Of a stretch of DNA of 64,000 nucleotides, positions 23,252 through 34,314 are shown piece by piece. Below the pieces are notes generated by a model that saw nothing but the letters and a program-made list of their open reading frames with translations, did no database searches and was not told the DNA's origin. Numbering within the stretch: position 1 is the stretch's first letter; each line of letters begins with the position of its first letter. The translations under genes were made by a program, and so were the position numbers. The DNA is from Berberis thunbergii (taxonomy: Eukaryota > Streptophyta > Magnoliopsida > Ranunculales > Berberidaceae): contig QNQO01000826.1 of the NCBI GenBank assembly GCA_003290165.1, positions 186,001 to 250,000 on the forward strand. Reading direction: 5' to 3'.

Positions 23252-25388
23252 ATGGCAGGAGATCGCCCCAGGTCAATTGAAACTCAACAATCTACCTTTT
23301 TTTATTGGGATGGCCATGGTAATGACTCTCCTCAAACACCTGTGGGTTCGAATGTCTTACCATCACCCGAGGTACAATCAAATCCCACTCCTCATGATGT
23401 TCCGACTCCCAATGTTGAAAACAATATTGTTAATAGTAATGGAATCACTTTACATCTGCAGTGTGGAATCACTTTACATTGATTACCATTAATGGTTTAG
23501 ATAAAGCTAAATGCAATTATTGTGGCACTTTGCTTGGAGAGGAGACTAGGAATGGCACAAGTCATTTAATTGACCATAGTAAAAGATGTCTAAGGAAGAG
23601 GGGCGGTCAAGTGGACATACGACAATCTATATTGAGTGCTTCCACATCGACTGGGTTGATTGCTGTTAGTGCTTTTGGGTTCGATCAAGAGCTTGCAAGA
23701 GAAGTCGTTGCAAAAGCAATTATATTGCATGAGTACCCCCTTTCAATGGTTGAACATTATGGTTTTAGAATGATGATGGGTGTTATCCAATCACAACTCA
23801 AGGTAGTGTCTAGAAATACCTTAAAAAGTGATATCTTGAAGATTTATGATTATGAAATGGTGAAGACGATGAAATTGTTGGAGAGGAACAAAAGTAGGAT
23901 TGCAATTACTACTGAAATGTGGACTGCGAGTAATCAAAAGAGGGGGTTTATGACTATCACAACACATTTCATTGATGACAATTGGGCATTGCAAAGTCGT
24001 ATTATTAGGTAAACATATTTTTTTCTATTTGCATTTCATTGATGACAATGGGCATTTATTAATTAATATGTTCTACATTATTGCATATTTATTGCTAGGT
24101 TTGTTTATGTGCCATGCCCTCATACTGCTGAAGTTCTTTGTGATGCATTAATGGATTGTATGATGGATTGAAATTTGGATAGAAAGCTATCTGCATTAAC
24201 CGTAGATAATTGTTCAACTAATGATAGTTCTGAAAAGCAAGCTAGATGTAGAAACCATGATGCTAGGGGGTGATTTATTCCACATGAGATATTTTGCGCA
24301 AATTTTAAATTTGATTGTTAAGGATGGGTTGGAAGTTATAGGTGATGGTATTGAAAGAATTCGAAATAGTGTTGCTTATTGGTCTGCCACGCCAAAGAGG
24401 GAAGAAAAGTTTCTAGAGGTAGTAAGACAGTTGAGAATTGAATGTGGCAAGAAGTTGGCTTTAGATTGCAAAACAAGGTGGAATTCAACTTATTTGATGC
24501 TTCAGACTGCTATCATTTTTAAGGATGTCTTTCCTAGACTGAAGCAATGCGATTCACAATATAAATCGTTGCCATGTTATGAAGATTGGTTGCTTGCATG
24601 TGAGATGTGTGAGAAGTTGAAATCGTTTCATAAAGCAACCGAAGTATTTTCTGGAACAAAGTATCCTACGGCCAACTTTTTTTTCCCAAAGATTTCTTCG
24701 ATTAAAAATTCATTACATCGGTTTCATACTTCTAGTTATCCAGTGATAAGACAGATGGCATCAAATATGATTGAAAATTTTGTCAAGTATTGGAATGCAA
24801 TCCATGGGATGATGGTTGTGGGAACTGTTTTAGATCCTCGTTTTTAAATGAAGTTGATTGAGTATTACTTTTCCAAATTATATAATCAGGATGATGTACA
24901 ACAAAAAATTCAAGAAGTTCGGAACTTGTGTTTTGAGTTGCTAAGTGAATATATGAGTTCAAGGCCTAGGGCAAGTTCTTCAGCAGATAGTCAGTCATAT
25001 GTTAGTCAACCACAAAATGCAGTTGAAGATGATGATCTTTGTAATTTTTTTGTGGATTCTATGCGGAACTCTGGGGATGGACCTAATAGTAATGTCAAGT
25101 CGGAGTTGGGATTACTATTTGGCTGATGTTGTTTTACCTTCAAAGCAGAATTTTGATATTCTGAATTGGGGGAAGACTAATGGAAGCAAATTACCGACTT
25201 TGAATCGAGTTGCTAGGGACGTTTTAGCGGTTCCAGTCTCTACAGTTTCTTCGGAGTCTGCATTTAGTACGGATGGTAGGTTTGTTAGTCCAAATTGCAA
25301 CAGGCTTCATCCAAAGTCATTAGAAGCTTTGATGTGTGCACAAAACTGGTTATGGAGTGATATTAGAGGTAATAAAGTCTTGCTATGA
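23252..25388 (+). pseudogene. hAT transposase, RICESLEEPER-like, inactivated
   Basis: The ATG at 23252 follows an AG acceptor-like site. A BED-type zinc finger (CNYCG ... HLIDHSKRC) lies at about 23512-23590. The central hAT region includes MWTASNQKRGFM near 23920. An intron is likely at about 24009-24098 (GTAAAC...GCTAG). The C-terminal dimerisation domain is clear at 25130-25370 (VSTVSSESAFST). Lesions seen are a frameshift at a 15-bp duplication (GGAATCACTTTACAT, 23441 and 23465), a TGA where Trp is expected near 24168, a frameshift near 24218, a TAA at 24845 where Lys is expected, and a one-base shift near 25110. The product would bind the element's termini and cut DNA, but this copy cannot. 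Confidence 0.9.
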
Positions 25389-25979
25389 AATGTCTTATTT
25401 ATTTTATGTTTTTTTTTAGTAAATTAATATAACTTAACATTGTTTATCTTATGACAAATGAAACTTGTACTTCACCGTATAGGAGGTCCACCTATCAAGA
25501 TGATGCAGATTCTCTTGAGGTATATAAGTATTTAAATCAGCCTATAATGAACTACTAATGATATATTAGGCCTTGCTAAAAGAAATTATTTTATGTTGTA
25601 GGAACAAAGTTGCATGTTGGTTTCATGAATGAAAAGTTGTGAATATTTTTTGTATTTGAAGGACTTGATGGAGGTAATGTAAAACAACGCCAATTTTTCT
25701 ATTTGTTCTCATATAGTTATTTTTTTCTTATAGAAACTAACTTGAAATTTTTTATTTATTTCAGGTTGTGAAAGTTTTTGTAAAAAAAAAAAAAACAAAG
25801 CGTGATGGAGGATTTTGTTGGTTGTCATCGTTTTGTTGTTGTTTTGCTTTCACAATATTTTATACTTTAACTGTTGTTGAACATATTACCTTCGTGTTTT
25901 GTTAAATTATTGTGACAACAAAATGTGTAGTACTTGTGTAAGTTGAGCCTATAATTTTTGAATACTTATACAGGTTATT

Positions 25980-26207
25980 GTTGATGCTATTGGTTTAGGT
26001 CCGAGAACCACTCGTAAAAACCCATTAAATCAGCCGAGAGTGCACACCATAGCTACCAGAAGCACCTTCACAGGACTGCCAAAAAAGGAATCAAAAGCTG
26101 AAAGAAGAAGTAGGAAAAAACAGGGAATGTCTAAAACTTCACAAGTGGACAGTACAAGTGGTGGGACTCCCAGCACCCACCAGGATGATGAAAATGTCAT
26201 ATCCTAA
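25980..26207 (+). pseudogene. 3' end of LINE ORF1 (truncated)
   Basis: Seventy-five codons are open from the LINE's truncated left edge to a TAA at 26205-26207, eight bases before the ORF2 ATG. The peptide is basic (PRTTRKNP, KAERRSRKKQG) and Ser/Thr-rich, in keeping with the C-terminal tail of a plant LINE gag-like ORF1. The zinc knuckle expected further upstream was lost to truncation. Assignment rests on position and composition, not on a conserved motif. Confidence 0.65.
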
Positions 26208-26215
26208 TTGTTTCC

Positions 26216-29200
26216 ATGATCCGAGCAGCATGTTGGAACATTCGGGGCCTCAATGACCCCTTAAAACAAAGAGAAGTTAGAACCCTTATAGATAGACATA
26301 AAATCAGTATTATGGGATTAGTTGAAACAAAGGTCAGTAATGAAAAGAAGATGAAAATGCAGCAGCAACTTTTCAAGGATTGGTTAGTAGTGGACAACAA
26401 TGACTTGGCTCAAGGCGGTCGTATATGGGTAGCTTGGGACCCTCAAGAAGTTAATGTTACAATTGTCGCACGCTCGGATCAGGCCATAACTGCTAAGACA
26501 GTATGGCCAAATGGATACACTTGCTTGCTGAGTTTTGTTTATGGAAGGAGCAACTACATGGAACGTAAAAGACTATGGAAAGAAATAGAAACTATAGACA
26601 GCAATAATCATTATCCTTGGGCTGTCATGGGAGACTATAATTCAATCTTGAATTCTCAAGAGAGAGTAGGGGCGATGAGATCAGACCATTCCATTTCATG
26701 GACCTGCTGAATTGTGTGCAAAAAGGTCAAGTTATTTGGCTGCAAGTTTAAGGGCTGCTACTTAACATGGAGTAATAAGCAGGAAGGAAGGAACAAAATA
26801 ATGTCAAAGCTGGACAGAGTTATGGTCAACCAAGTCTGGCTCAACAATGTCCCTGACTCTGAAGCAGACTTCCTCACTACAGGGATCTCAGATCATTCCC
26901 CAGTGGTGCTCACATTATACGAGCACAAGAACATGGGTCCTATACCTTTTAAATTCTTCAACTACTGGGTTCATGAACCGGGTTATATGGCAGCTATAGA
27001 ACAGGCTTGGAAAGAGTCAATAGATGGAAATGCAATGTACAAAATGACCCAGAAGCTGAAAAGTGTTAAACACAAGCTAATTGAATGGAGAAGAGGAAGG
27101 TTCCTCAATGCAAAAACTAATGTGCTGATAGCAAAACAACAGCTGGACAGAACCCAACTCGATCTCCAAACTAATCCCCTTAATTCAGCACTCGTTCTAC
27201 AGGAAAGAGATGCCATCAAGGACTATGTCAAAGCAACTAGAAGGGAGGAATCAGAAGCAACACAAAGGGCAAAAGCAAAGCATATGCAGGTGGGAGATGA
27301 AAATGTGGCCTATTTCCATGACTATCTTAGGGAAAGAAGGAAGAAGAACAAAATTCTATCCCTATATAATCAAAATCAGGAGAAGCTAGAAGATATAGCA
27401 GAGATAGGGGCAGAATGTGTGCGGTACTTTGAAGAAGTGTTTGGAGGGGATATGGAACCTTATGATGACAGTATTATAAATAACATAACAGTTGAAACAG
27501 AGGTTACTGCTGAGGAACAAAGAGACCTCACGAAACAAGTCACCCGCAATGAAATCACAGAAGCACTTTCTATGATAGACTCCAACAAGGCCCCGGGTCC
27601 AGATGGTTTCTCTTCATTCTTCTTTAAGTCAGCTTGGCGTATCCTTGGAGATGATTTCATCAAAGCAGTCAGCAACTTCTTTACAAGTGGAAAACTTCTT
27701 CGGGAGGTAAATGCAACATATGTAGTTTTAATTCCAAAAACTACTAATGCCACCTTTCTTAACGATTTCAGGCCTATATCCTGTTGTAATGTAGTCTACA
27801 AATGCATAACAAAAATTATGAAGAACAGAATGAGTGCAGTGGTACAACGCATAGTCAGCCTAAATCAATCAGCTTTCATCAAGGGCAGGCTAATTCAGGA
27901 TAACATTATGCTGGCTCATGAGCTCATAAGACACTATCATAGAGATGAGGGACCTCCTAGATGTGCAGCAAAAATTGACCTTAGAAAGGCGTATGATACT
28001 ATAAAGTGGGAAGCTATAACACACATGCTTCGAAAGTTACAGTTCCCAGACCAATTCATCAAGTGGATCCATAACTGCATCTCTACTCCCAGATACTCCA
28101 TCTTGGTGAATGGCTCCCCAAAAGGTTTTATAAAGGCTACCAGAGGAATCAGGCAAGGGTGCCCAATGTCTCCTTACCTCTTTGTTTTGATTATGGAACT
28201 TTTTCACATCCTCCTGAAAGATCAAGCAATGAAAGGAGACTACAAGATCCACTACAAATGCAAGGAGCCGCTTATTACTCATCTAAACTTTGCGGATGAT
28301 CTCATCGCCTTCTTCCATGGAGACCACACTTCTGCAAGAGCCTTATCAAGGGTCTTAGACATATTCAGGAAGAGTACCGGCTTATCTGTCAACTGCAACA
28401 AGAGTAACTTATTCGCAGCGGGAGTCCCTAGTGGAGAACTTCAGAGGATCACAAATACATTACAGTTCACCAGATCAGATCTTCCAGTGAGATATCTTGG
28501 ACTGCCATTAATCTCTTCCAGATTAACCCATACTGATTGCCAGCCCCTCATTGAAAGAATCAGAAAGAGAGTTGGCTCATGGAAAAATAGATCATTATCC
28601 TACGTAGGTAGACCCACTCTCATCAAGGCTGTTCTCAATAGCATGCAAATATATTGGAGCTCCTGTTATATTCTCCCTAAGGAAGTTGTTCACGAACTTA
28701 CGACAATCCTTAGGAACTTCCTGTGGTCTTCTTCAGATAACTACTTGAAAGTTCCTCTTGTCAGCTGGGAAACAGTTTGTCAACCTTATAAAGAAGGAGG
28801 TCTGGGAGTGCGGTGCATAGAAACCTCAAACATGGCAGCTATGATGCGTCATATATGGAACATTGTCTCATATAAGAACAATCTCTGGGTTCATTGGACA
28901 AGACAGCATCTAATCAGGGGCAAGGACTTCTGGATCATGGACATCCCTCAAGACTCCTCATGGTGTTGGAGGAATATCCTCAAATGCAGGAAGAAGGCTT
29001 GCAATCTGATCACCTATGCAATAGGCAATGGAAGAAATACTTCATTATGGAAGGACCCGTGGCATCCCAAGGGCATCTTGATGGAACAGTTCCCTTCCCA
29101 ATTAACTTATAACTCAAGCCTGAACAAGAATGCCCAGGTTAGTGCTTTGATCAAAGAAGGTCAATGGTTTGTAAGGAATAATGACAAACCTCATATTGCA

Positions 29201-30376
29201 GATATTTTTTCAGACCTCAATGCAGTGGAATTAGATTGTAATTTCAAGGATGAGATTGTCTGGAAAGGTGGCTCAAAGGGGGAGTTTTCAAGCAAGAGTG
29301 CATATCACTCCATTCGAAATAAGTCCACAACTGTCCCCTGGACAAATCTTGTTTGGTTCACAGGTAGAATTCCTAGACACAGCTTTATAGGATGGCTTGC
29401 AATGAACAAAAGCTTGAAAACACAGGACAAGCTCAAGAAATGGAATATGCTTCCTTCCTCCCTTTGCTGCCTTTGTCATATAGAAACAGAGAATGAAGAG
29501 CATCTGTTCTTCAGCTGTTTATACTCCAGACAGATATGGTCACATATGCTTCATCTCATGGGGTATAGGCATCAACCTCGCAGCTGGGCAGAAGAGATTA
29601 GATGGTGCAGACAGAGGCTTGCAGGGTCTGATCCAAAATCTATTGCAAACAAGCTGGTCCTAAATGCTTCCATCTACCACCTTTGGCTAGAACGAAATAG
29701 AAGACTGTTTGAAAATCAGCAGGTTGATGCAGCCACTCTAACGTCCAGAATTGTCGCTAACGTTAGACTCAGAATCACTGTCCTAAACCCAGAAGTCCAG
29801 GATACTCCCAGAGCAAGAAATTTCTTCAACAGATGGAATGTGGACATCAAGTACATGCACAAGATCAGCACATATCACACCTGGAACAGGCCTGATCCAG
29901 GGTGGATAACAGTCAATACAGATGGATCTTTGACATCTCAACGAGGAGGATATGGGGCAGTGGTTAGGGACCATTCAGGTAAGGTGTTAGCAGCAGGCTC
30001 GGGGTCGCAAAGGAACCATTCTGTGCTGCTGCATGAGCTGCAAGGAGCTGAAATGGGACTGCATCTACCTGCTCAGACGCAATACAGAAAGCTGAATCTT
30101 TGTCTTGATTCAGCCAATGCAGTTCATTTTATCAAAACTGCCAAGGCCCCTCCTTGGGAGACCATGCACACTCTGAGACGTATAAAAGAGCAGCTGAAGG
30201 CTTTCGAAGAATGCAAGATCATGCATGTTATGCGGGAGACAAATAAGGCAGCGGACAAGCTGGCCAGCATGATGCCAAGTGTTGCTTTCATAGAAGTAAC
30301 TCCTAGCTCGTTTTCGGAAGACATGAAAAAAAATTTATTTGATGATGCTAGTGGTAGGAAATATATGAGATTGTAA
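26216..30376 (+). pseudogene. LINE ORF2: endonuclease, reverse transcriptase, RNase H; one stop codon
   Basis: One reading frame of about 1,386 codons is broken only by TGA at 26708-26710. The N-terminal AP-like endonuclease has WNIRGLN, VETK, GDYN and SDHSPV motifs. RT (about 27570-28500) has NKAPGPDGF, PISCCNVVYK, KIDLRKAYD, RQGCPMSPYLF and a FADD catalytic box. A zinc-binding zf-RVT region (CCLCHIETENEEHLFFSC) lies near 29466-29520. A C-terminal RNase H with NTDGSLT, HELQGAE, LCLDSAN and ETNKAADKL lies at 29910-30280. Around the stop, the alternative frame reads a plausible FHFMDLLNCVQK, so two nearby compensating indels (about 26690 and 26727) probably created it. It is the best preserved transposon gene here. 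Confidence 0.93.
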
Positions 30377-30439
30377 TGTAGTTTTAATTCTTTTTTCGGT
30401 GGTCTGGGGAGCCCATTTATACCCCACGCTTGCTTTTCA

Positions 30440-30783
30440 AAAAAAAAAAAAGGTTATTACTATATAGGTTTGCTGATTGCAGATTGTTATTGTTGTTGAT
30501 GTTGCTTAAAATATGTTGTTGCATGTTGCTTAAAATATGTTGTTGTTGTTTTGTAAAAATTGTATTGTCAGGCGGGGTGGGGATTCAAAACCCACCAAGA
30601 AACCTATTTTATGCGGATATGCGGGACGGGGCGGATATCCGCAAATCCGTCTAGGACGGAGTCGATTTTAAAAAATACTAATAAATGGATATATGAGGCA
30701 AATTTTGAGCCCCGCAATCCTCAACGAAGTGAGGATGAATTTGCTTAAATTCACCCCAATCCATTTTATTGCCATCTCTACTA
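30440..30783 (+). other. Right terminal region of the hAT element
   Basis: After the LINE tail the hAT sequence resumes, with TTGTTGTTGATGTTGC repeats and then a subterminal GGGGCGGATATCCGC zone mirroring the left end. Confidence 0.7.
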
Positions 30784-30791
30784 CTCTGATG

Positions 30792-31116
30792 TAAGTGGTT
30801 GGATGTGCGCCTGTTTTGTAGCAATCATCCAGCCCACAGGTGAGCAGAGTGGGTTAACTAGCACCTGGTATTTGTTAAACTAGGAGCAAAACGCCACACC
30901 TAGTCAAAATCATTTTGATAAGGTTCCAAAAACCAATCTCGAAACTTGCATCTCTTTATCTTAATTTCTTAAAACTAGTGACTGAACAACCCAACACAAG
31001 AAAAAAGGTAAAAGGGGGGGAACCCACCGACTAAAACCTCAAACACACTCACTTTCACAGCTCACAACTCTTCACTGAAAATACTAAATCCCCTTTTGTC
31101 ACTGACAAAAAAAGAA
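30792..31116. promoter_or_regulatory. Possible promoter of the small gene at 37632, split off by MULE A
   Basis: Removing MULE A would place this segment immediately upstream of the 80-codon ORF. It ends in a CA-rich, leader-like stretch (CACACTCACTTTCACAGCTC) near 31041. No TATA box was assigned. This is inference from the insertion site alone. Confidence 0.4.
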
Positions 31117-31126
31117 TGGAGTTCAC

Positions 31127-31335
31127 GGACCGAGGGGGGCTCCTGCGCGGGGTGTGCTGGAGCGCGTCCTGCGCACTGTTGTCAACCGTTGGATGAAATC
31201 CAACGGCTGATATCGACGGAATCAAAATCGCAATTAAAGGCAACATGTTGGCAGATTTTGAATATGTTACAGCCGTCGGATCAGATCCGACAGCTGAGAT
31301 TATGCCTTTGGAATGTAACATTTGAAAACAGAGAT
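31127..31335 (+). repeat. Left TIR of MULE A
   Basis: It matches the reverse complement of 37378-37585 with few differences. It contains nested palindromic blocks (CCGTTGGATGAAATCCAACGG, split here as CCGTTGGAT and ATCCAACGG) and GTCGGATCAGATCCGAC. These self-complementary motifs are common in plant MULE TIRs. Confidence 0.92.
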
Positions 31336-31450
31336 TTTGCTTGGAATGTCCATTTGCAAACAGAGTCAGAGCTTGAAAAAAAAAAAACTTCTTCTCGATC
31401 TAGATCTGAGGGAAGAGGAAGAGGAAAGGACATCTGAGGGTTCGCTCGAG

Positions 31451-31475
31451 AGGAAGAAGAAGAAGAAGAAGAAAG
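31451..31475 (+). repeat. GAA microsatellite
   Basis: A run of GAA units (AGGAAGAAGAAGAAGAAG...) lies in purine-rich, leader-like sequence just inside the left TIR of MULE A. Confidence 0.85.
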
Positions 31476-33020
31476 GGGATCTGAGGGTTCGTATCAAAGA
31501 GAAATCGAGAGGAATCTGAAGAAGATAATGGGGTGATTGGTAGGCGAAGCAGCTGAAGATCTATACGCACAGCTGCTCATCGATATCCCATCCTCACGAG
31601 CTCTTATTTGTTTTCTTGTAAGTCTCTGATCCTTCACTTTTTTTTTGAGTTTACAGATACCCATTTGGGTGAAACTTGTTATAGTGGGTTTTAAGTGTAG
31701 ATTCATTTGGATGAGTTGTGATTTGCAGTTTTTGATCAATGGGTATCTGTGTTTTATACTCAATTTGTCTGGGCTGTTGTTGCTTTTGAGTGATTTTTCA
31801 TGATTTCTGATCTGGGTGTTCTTGATCATGAAAAGGGTGAAATGTTGTGAAATGAAAATCAGATTTTTTTTTTATAGATTTTTATTGGTTTTGATTTTAC
31901 TTTATGTGTAAGCATTCATGTTTGTTATAGAATTTGGGTTAGTTTTGTTATGTGGGTTGTTGATCAAACATGTAAAAGTAGAATTTTGAGTGAAATTTTG
32001 GATTTTAAATGTTTTGTCCTGTGTTTGTTTGATGAATTGACACAATTGTTTGTGGGTTTTGAGTTTTGCGTGTCTATACTGATTATCTGATCCACTGTAG
32101 ATTTAGGATAGTTTTATGTTTTGCTGGTATGCACTTGTGGGGTTAGTGATTTTTTGTGTTTTGAGGTTTTGTAAGAGTTTCAATTTGGATCTGTGTTTCA
32201 TTAGGTAGTTGGATGGTGTGGAGACAGGAGTTGCGGTTGAGAAGTGAATTGCAGACTTGTTTTCTGTTGATTAGGTACATTTCATCCTATTTAAGAAGTT
32301 GATGTTGAAGTGTATGTAATGTTGGGATATCGAAGAATTTGATCATGTTCTGACTTTTGTTTGTTTCATGTGATATCTCAATACAGAAGAAAAGGAAACA
32401 TACTGATGTTACTGTAGATGACCTTTTTACACTCAACTTACATGACTTTTAATTTAGAAATGACCATCATTCTTTCTTTGAATCATGTTATTACTTGTCA
32501 TGATTCACATAACCTTACATTGCAATGAAATATTGTGTTAAAGGAAGTAAGGGCATAAAAAGTTTTATGGCTATTTGGAAAAGATAAAAACTTAAAATAC
32601 TATCTTGAATTCTTCAAAAGCTAGTTCCCTATGTTCAATTTTCCTTCTTTAACTTAGAAACTGGTGATTATCTGCATTTATGATTTATAGTCCCGAATTA
32701 AAACAAAATGAAGCAGAACAATCACTCATGAGCATGAAAACATCAGTCGCAAACCTTTGTGGCCTTTTGAGCTTTCTCAGCAATTCATATCTCGATCATT
32801 TTATGATTATGAATTATTAGCTTAGTTCTAGCAGAATTTCCTATCTGATATGGTGGATTCCTATTGCACGAATATGTTTGGCCCTCTAAGCAGAAGCCGT
32901 GTCATTGAGGAAAGCATCTACATAGCATACTTTCTCACTTGTATTTTTTGTATTTGTTATTGGATGAGTACATATTGTCATTAAACTATGATTCCTATGT
33001 TCATATATTTTTTGTTTTGC
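31476..33020 (+). other. Non-coding left interior of MULE A
   Basis: T-rich, intron-like sequence. A donor-like TTGTAAGT at about 31616 is followed by long T-rich stretches up to the acceptor TGCTCAG at 33018-33024. It is probably captured or MULE intronic sequence. Confidence 0.5.
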
Positions 33021-33024
33021 TCAG

Positions 33025-33540
33025 ATTCCTGAGTCTATTGACAAGCTTGCCCAAGCTGGTATTAAGATTTGGGTTTTGACTGGTGATAAGATTGAGACTG
33101 CAGCCAATATTAGCTCTGCAGTGAATTTTTTGTTCACTTCTATTTATGGCTTCTTCAGTGAAGACAATGTTGAAGTTGGGGATCTTGTTGTGAAAAATCA
33201 GGCAAGTTCTCTTCTATTTTCTGTTTTTGTTTTGAAGAACTTCAGCTGCAGTTATGCTTATGATTTTATAATACTTCAGGAGATCATCGAGGTTACACGA
33301 GAAGGAAGCCTTACTTTTGTGATAGCAAAGTTTGATGGAATACTTGGACTTGGGTTTCAGGAAATATCAGGACATGTTGTGCTAGTATGGTATGGTTTAG
33401 TTATCTTTACTTCTCCTCAGCTAGTCATTTGTTAACATTATCTCCAACTTAAATTTCTTGTCTTCCATTTCTAGTTATAACATGGTTGAACAAGGATTGG
33501 TAAGTAAAGAAGTCTTCTCTTTCTGGATCAATCAATCGAA
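33025..33540 (+). pseudogene. Captured chimeric fragment: P4-ATPase exon plus aspartic proteinase exons
   Basis: After a TGCTCAG acceptor, the reading [18 protein letters not shown] followed by IETAANI (33037-33112) is the hinge/phosphatase block of plant P4-ATPase flippases (ALA type), including the conserved TGDK. About 25 bases later it switches to [18 protein letters not shown] (33148-33201), then to [13 protein letters not shown] after a 78-base interval that ends in TTCAG. After a second interval ending TTCTAG comes NMVEQGLVSKEVFSFW. These three blocks are typical of phytepsin-like aspartic proteinases, in native order. The first intron now has a GC donor (CAG/GCAAGT). Retained introns show capture at DNA level. 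Neither fragment contains a complete active site. Confidence 0.85.
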
Positions 33541-33874
33541 TGTCTTCTCCAGTTGATGAATTATTATGTTCAGTGGTCTCAAATGTTTTCTCGGCTCCTT
33601 AACATAGTTGGATTTTTGTTTCAAATTCTTGTGAAGATCTCTGGAATTGCTTATACTCCTAGCTACAATTAATGAAGCTGATGAGAATTGTGAGGGCTTC
33701 CATAGGGAATGAAGAGCTCTGGAAATGGTTGATGAGTGAATGATATGTGAGGTTCTATTTTGTGGTTTTATTTTGTAATGTACATGAACAGATGTTGTAA
33801 TGAATTTCTATTATGTAATGGGATTATGGATGAATAAATACACCTTTTTTTATGGTTTGGTTTTCTTTTGTAAC

Positions 33875-34090
33875 AGTATTTGCAGATTGCTCTTTTATTA
33901 CAGTATTTGCAGTATTACAGATTGTTCTTTTATGACATTTTTTTTTATAGATTACAGGAATTGCAGATTCTTTATGAAATTTTTTTACAGATTACAGTAT
34001 TTGCAGATTTTTTATGGCATTTTTTTTTTTTACAGATTACAGTGTTTGGAGATTTTTTTTTTTGCAGAATGTTATTTACAATGCAGAATG
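33875..34090 (+). repeat. Degenerate tandem repeat rich in TTTACAGATTACAG
   Basis: Variants of TTTTACAGATTACAGTATTTGCAGA recur with a spacing of about 50-60 bases between 33880 and 34075, interrupted by T-runs. The region is non-coding, between the captured exons and the transposase 3' end. Confidence 0.7.
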
Positions 34091-34314
34091 CATAATGCTA
34101 TGTCAATTGAATTCTCTGCAATTACAATTGAAATTCTCTGCAAATTTACATATGAACAAAAAATTAGAGCATACAAAAACTGTATTTCTTCCATATCTGT
34201 CTATAACCCAGAATGGCAATGGTAGAAATACAGAGCTGAACAAAAAATTCACTGCAGAGCTATACAGAGCTTAACAAAAAGGAAAAATACAGCAATTAAT
34301 ATAGGAAAGGCATT

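Larger units (their letters stand above)
25980..30450 (+). mobile_element. L1-type LINE, 5'-truncated, inserted in the hAT element
   Basis: It has a poly(A) tail at 30439-30451 and an 8-bp AGGTTATT at both edges (25972-25979 and 30451-30458), a short target duplication. The left edge falls inside ORF1, which is normal for incomplete reverse transcription. A run of 75 open codons ends just upstream of ORF2. The 3' untranslated region is about 60 bases long. Confidence 0.9.
20909..30783 (+). mobile_element. hAT-superfamily transposon, split by a LINE
   Basis: The 8-bp sequence CTCTGATG occurs at 20901-20908 and 30784-30791, the exact duplication length of hAT elements. The left end reads TAGGGTTGGCA, and the reverse complement of the right end reads TAGTAGAGATGGCA, a typical imperfect hAT terminus. 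Subterminal zones on both sides are rich in GGATATCCG motifs. Inside lie a RICESLEEPER-like transposase pseudogene and an inserted LINE of about 4.5 kb. Without the LINE the element is about 5.4 kb. Confidence 0.93.

Noticed and set aside
26983..30324. Several minus-strand ORFs opposite LINE ORF2
   Set aside because: They are shadows of a strongly conserved plus-strand coding region.
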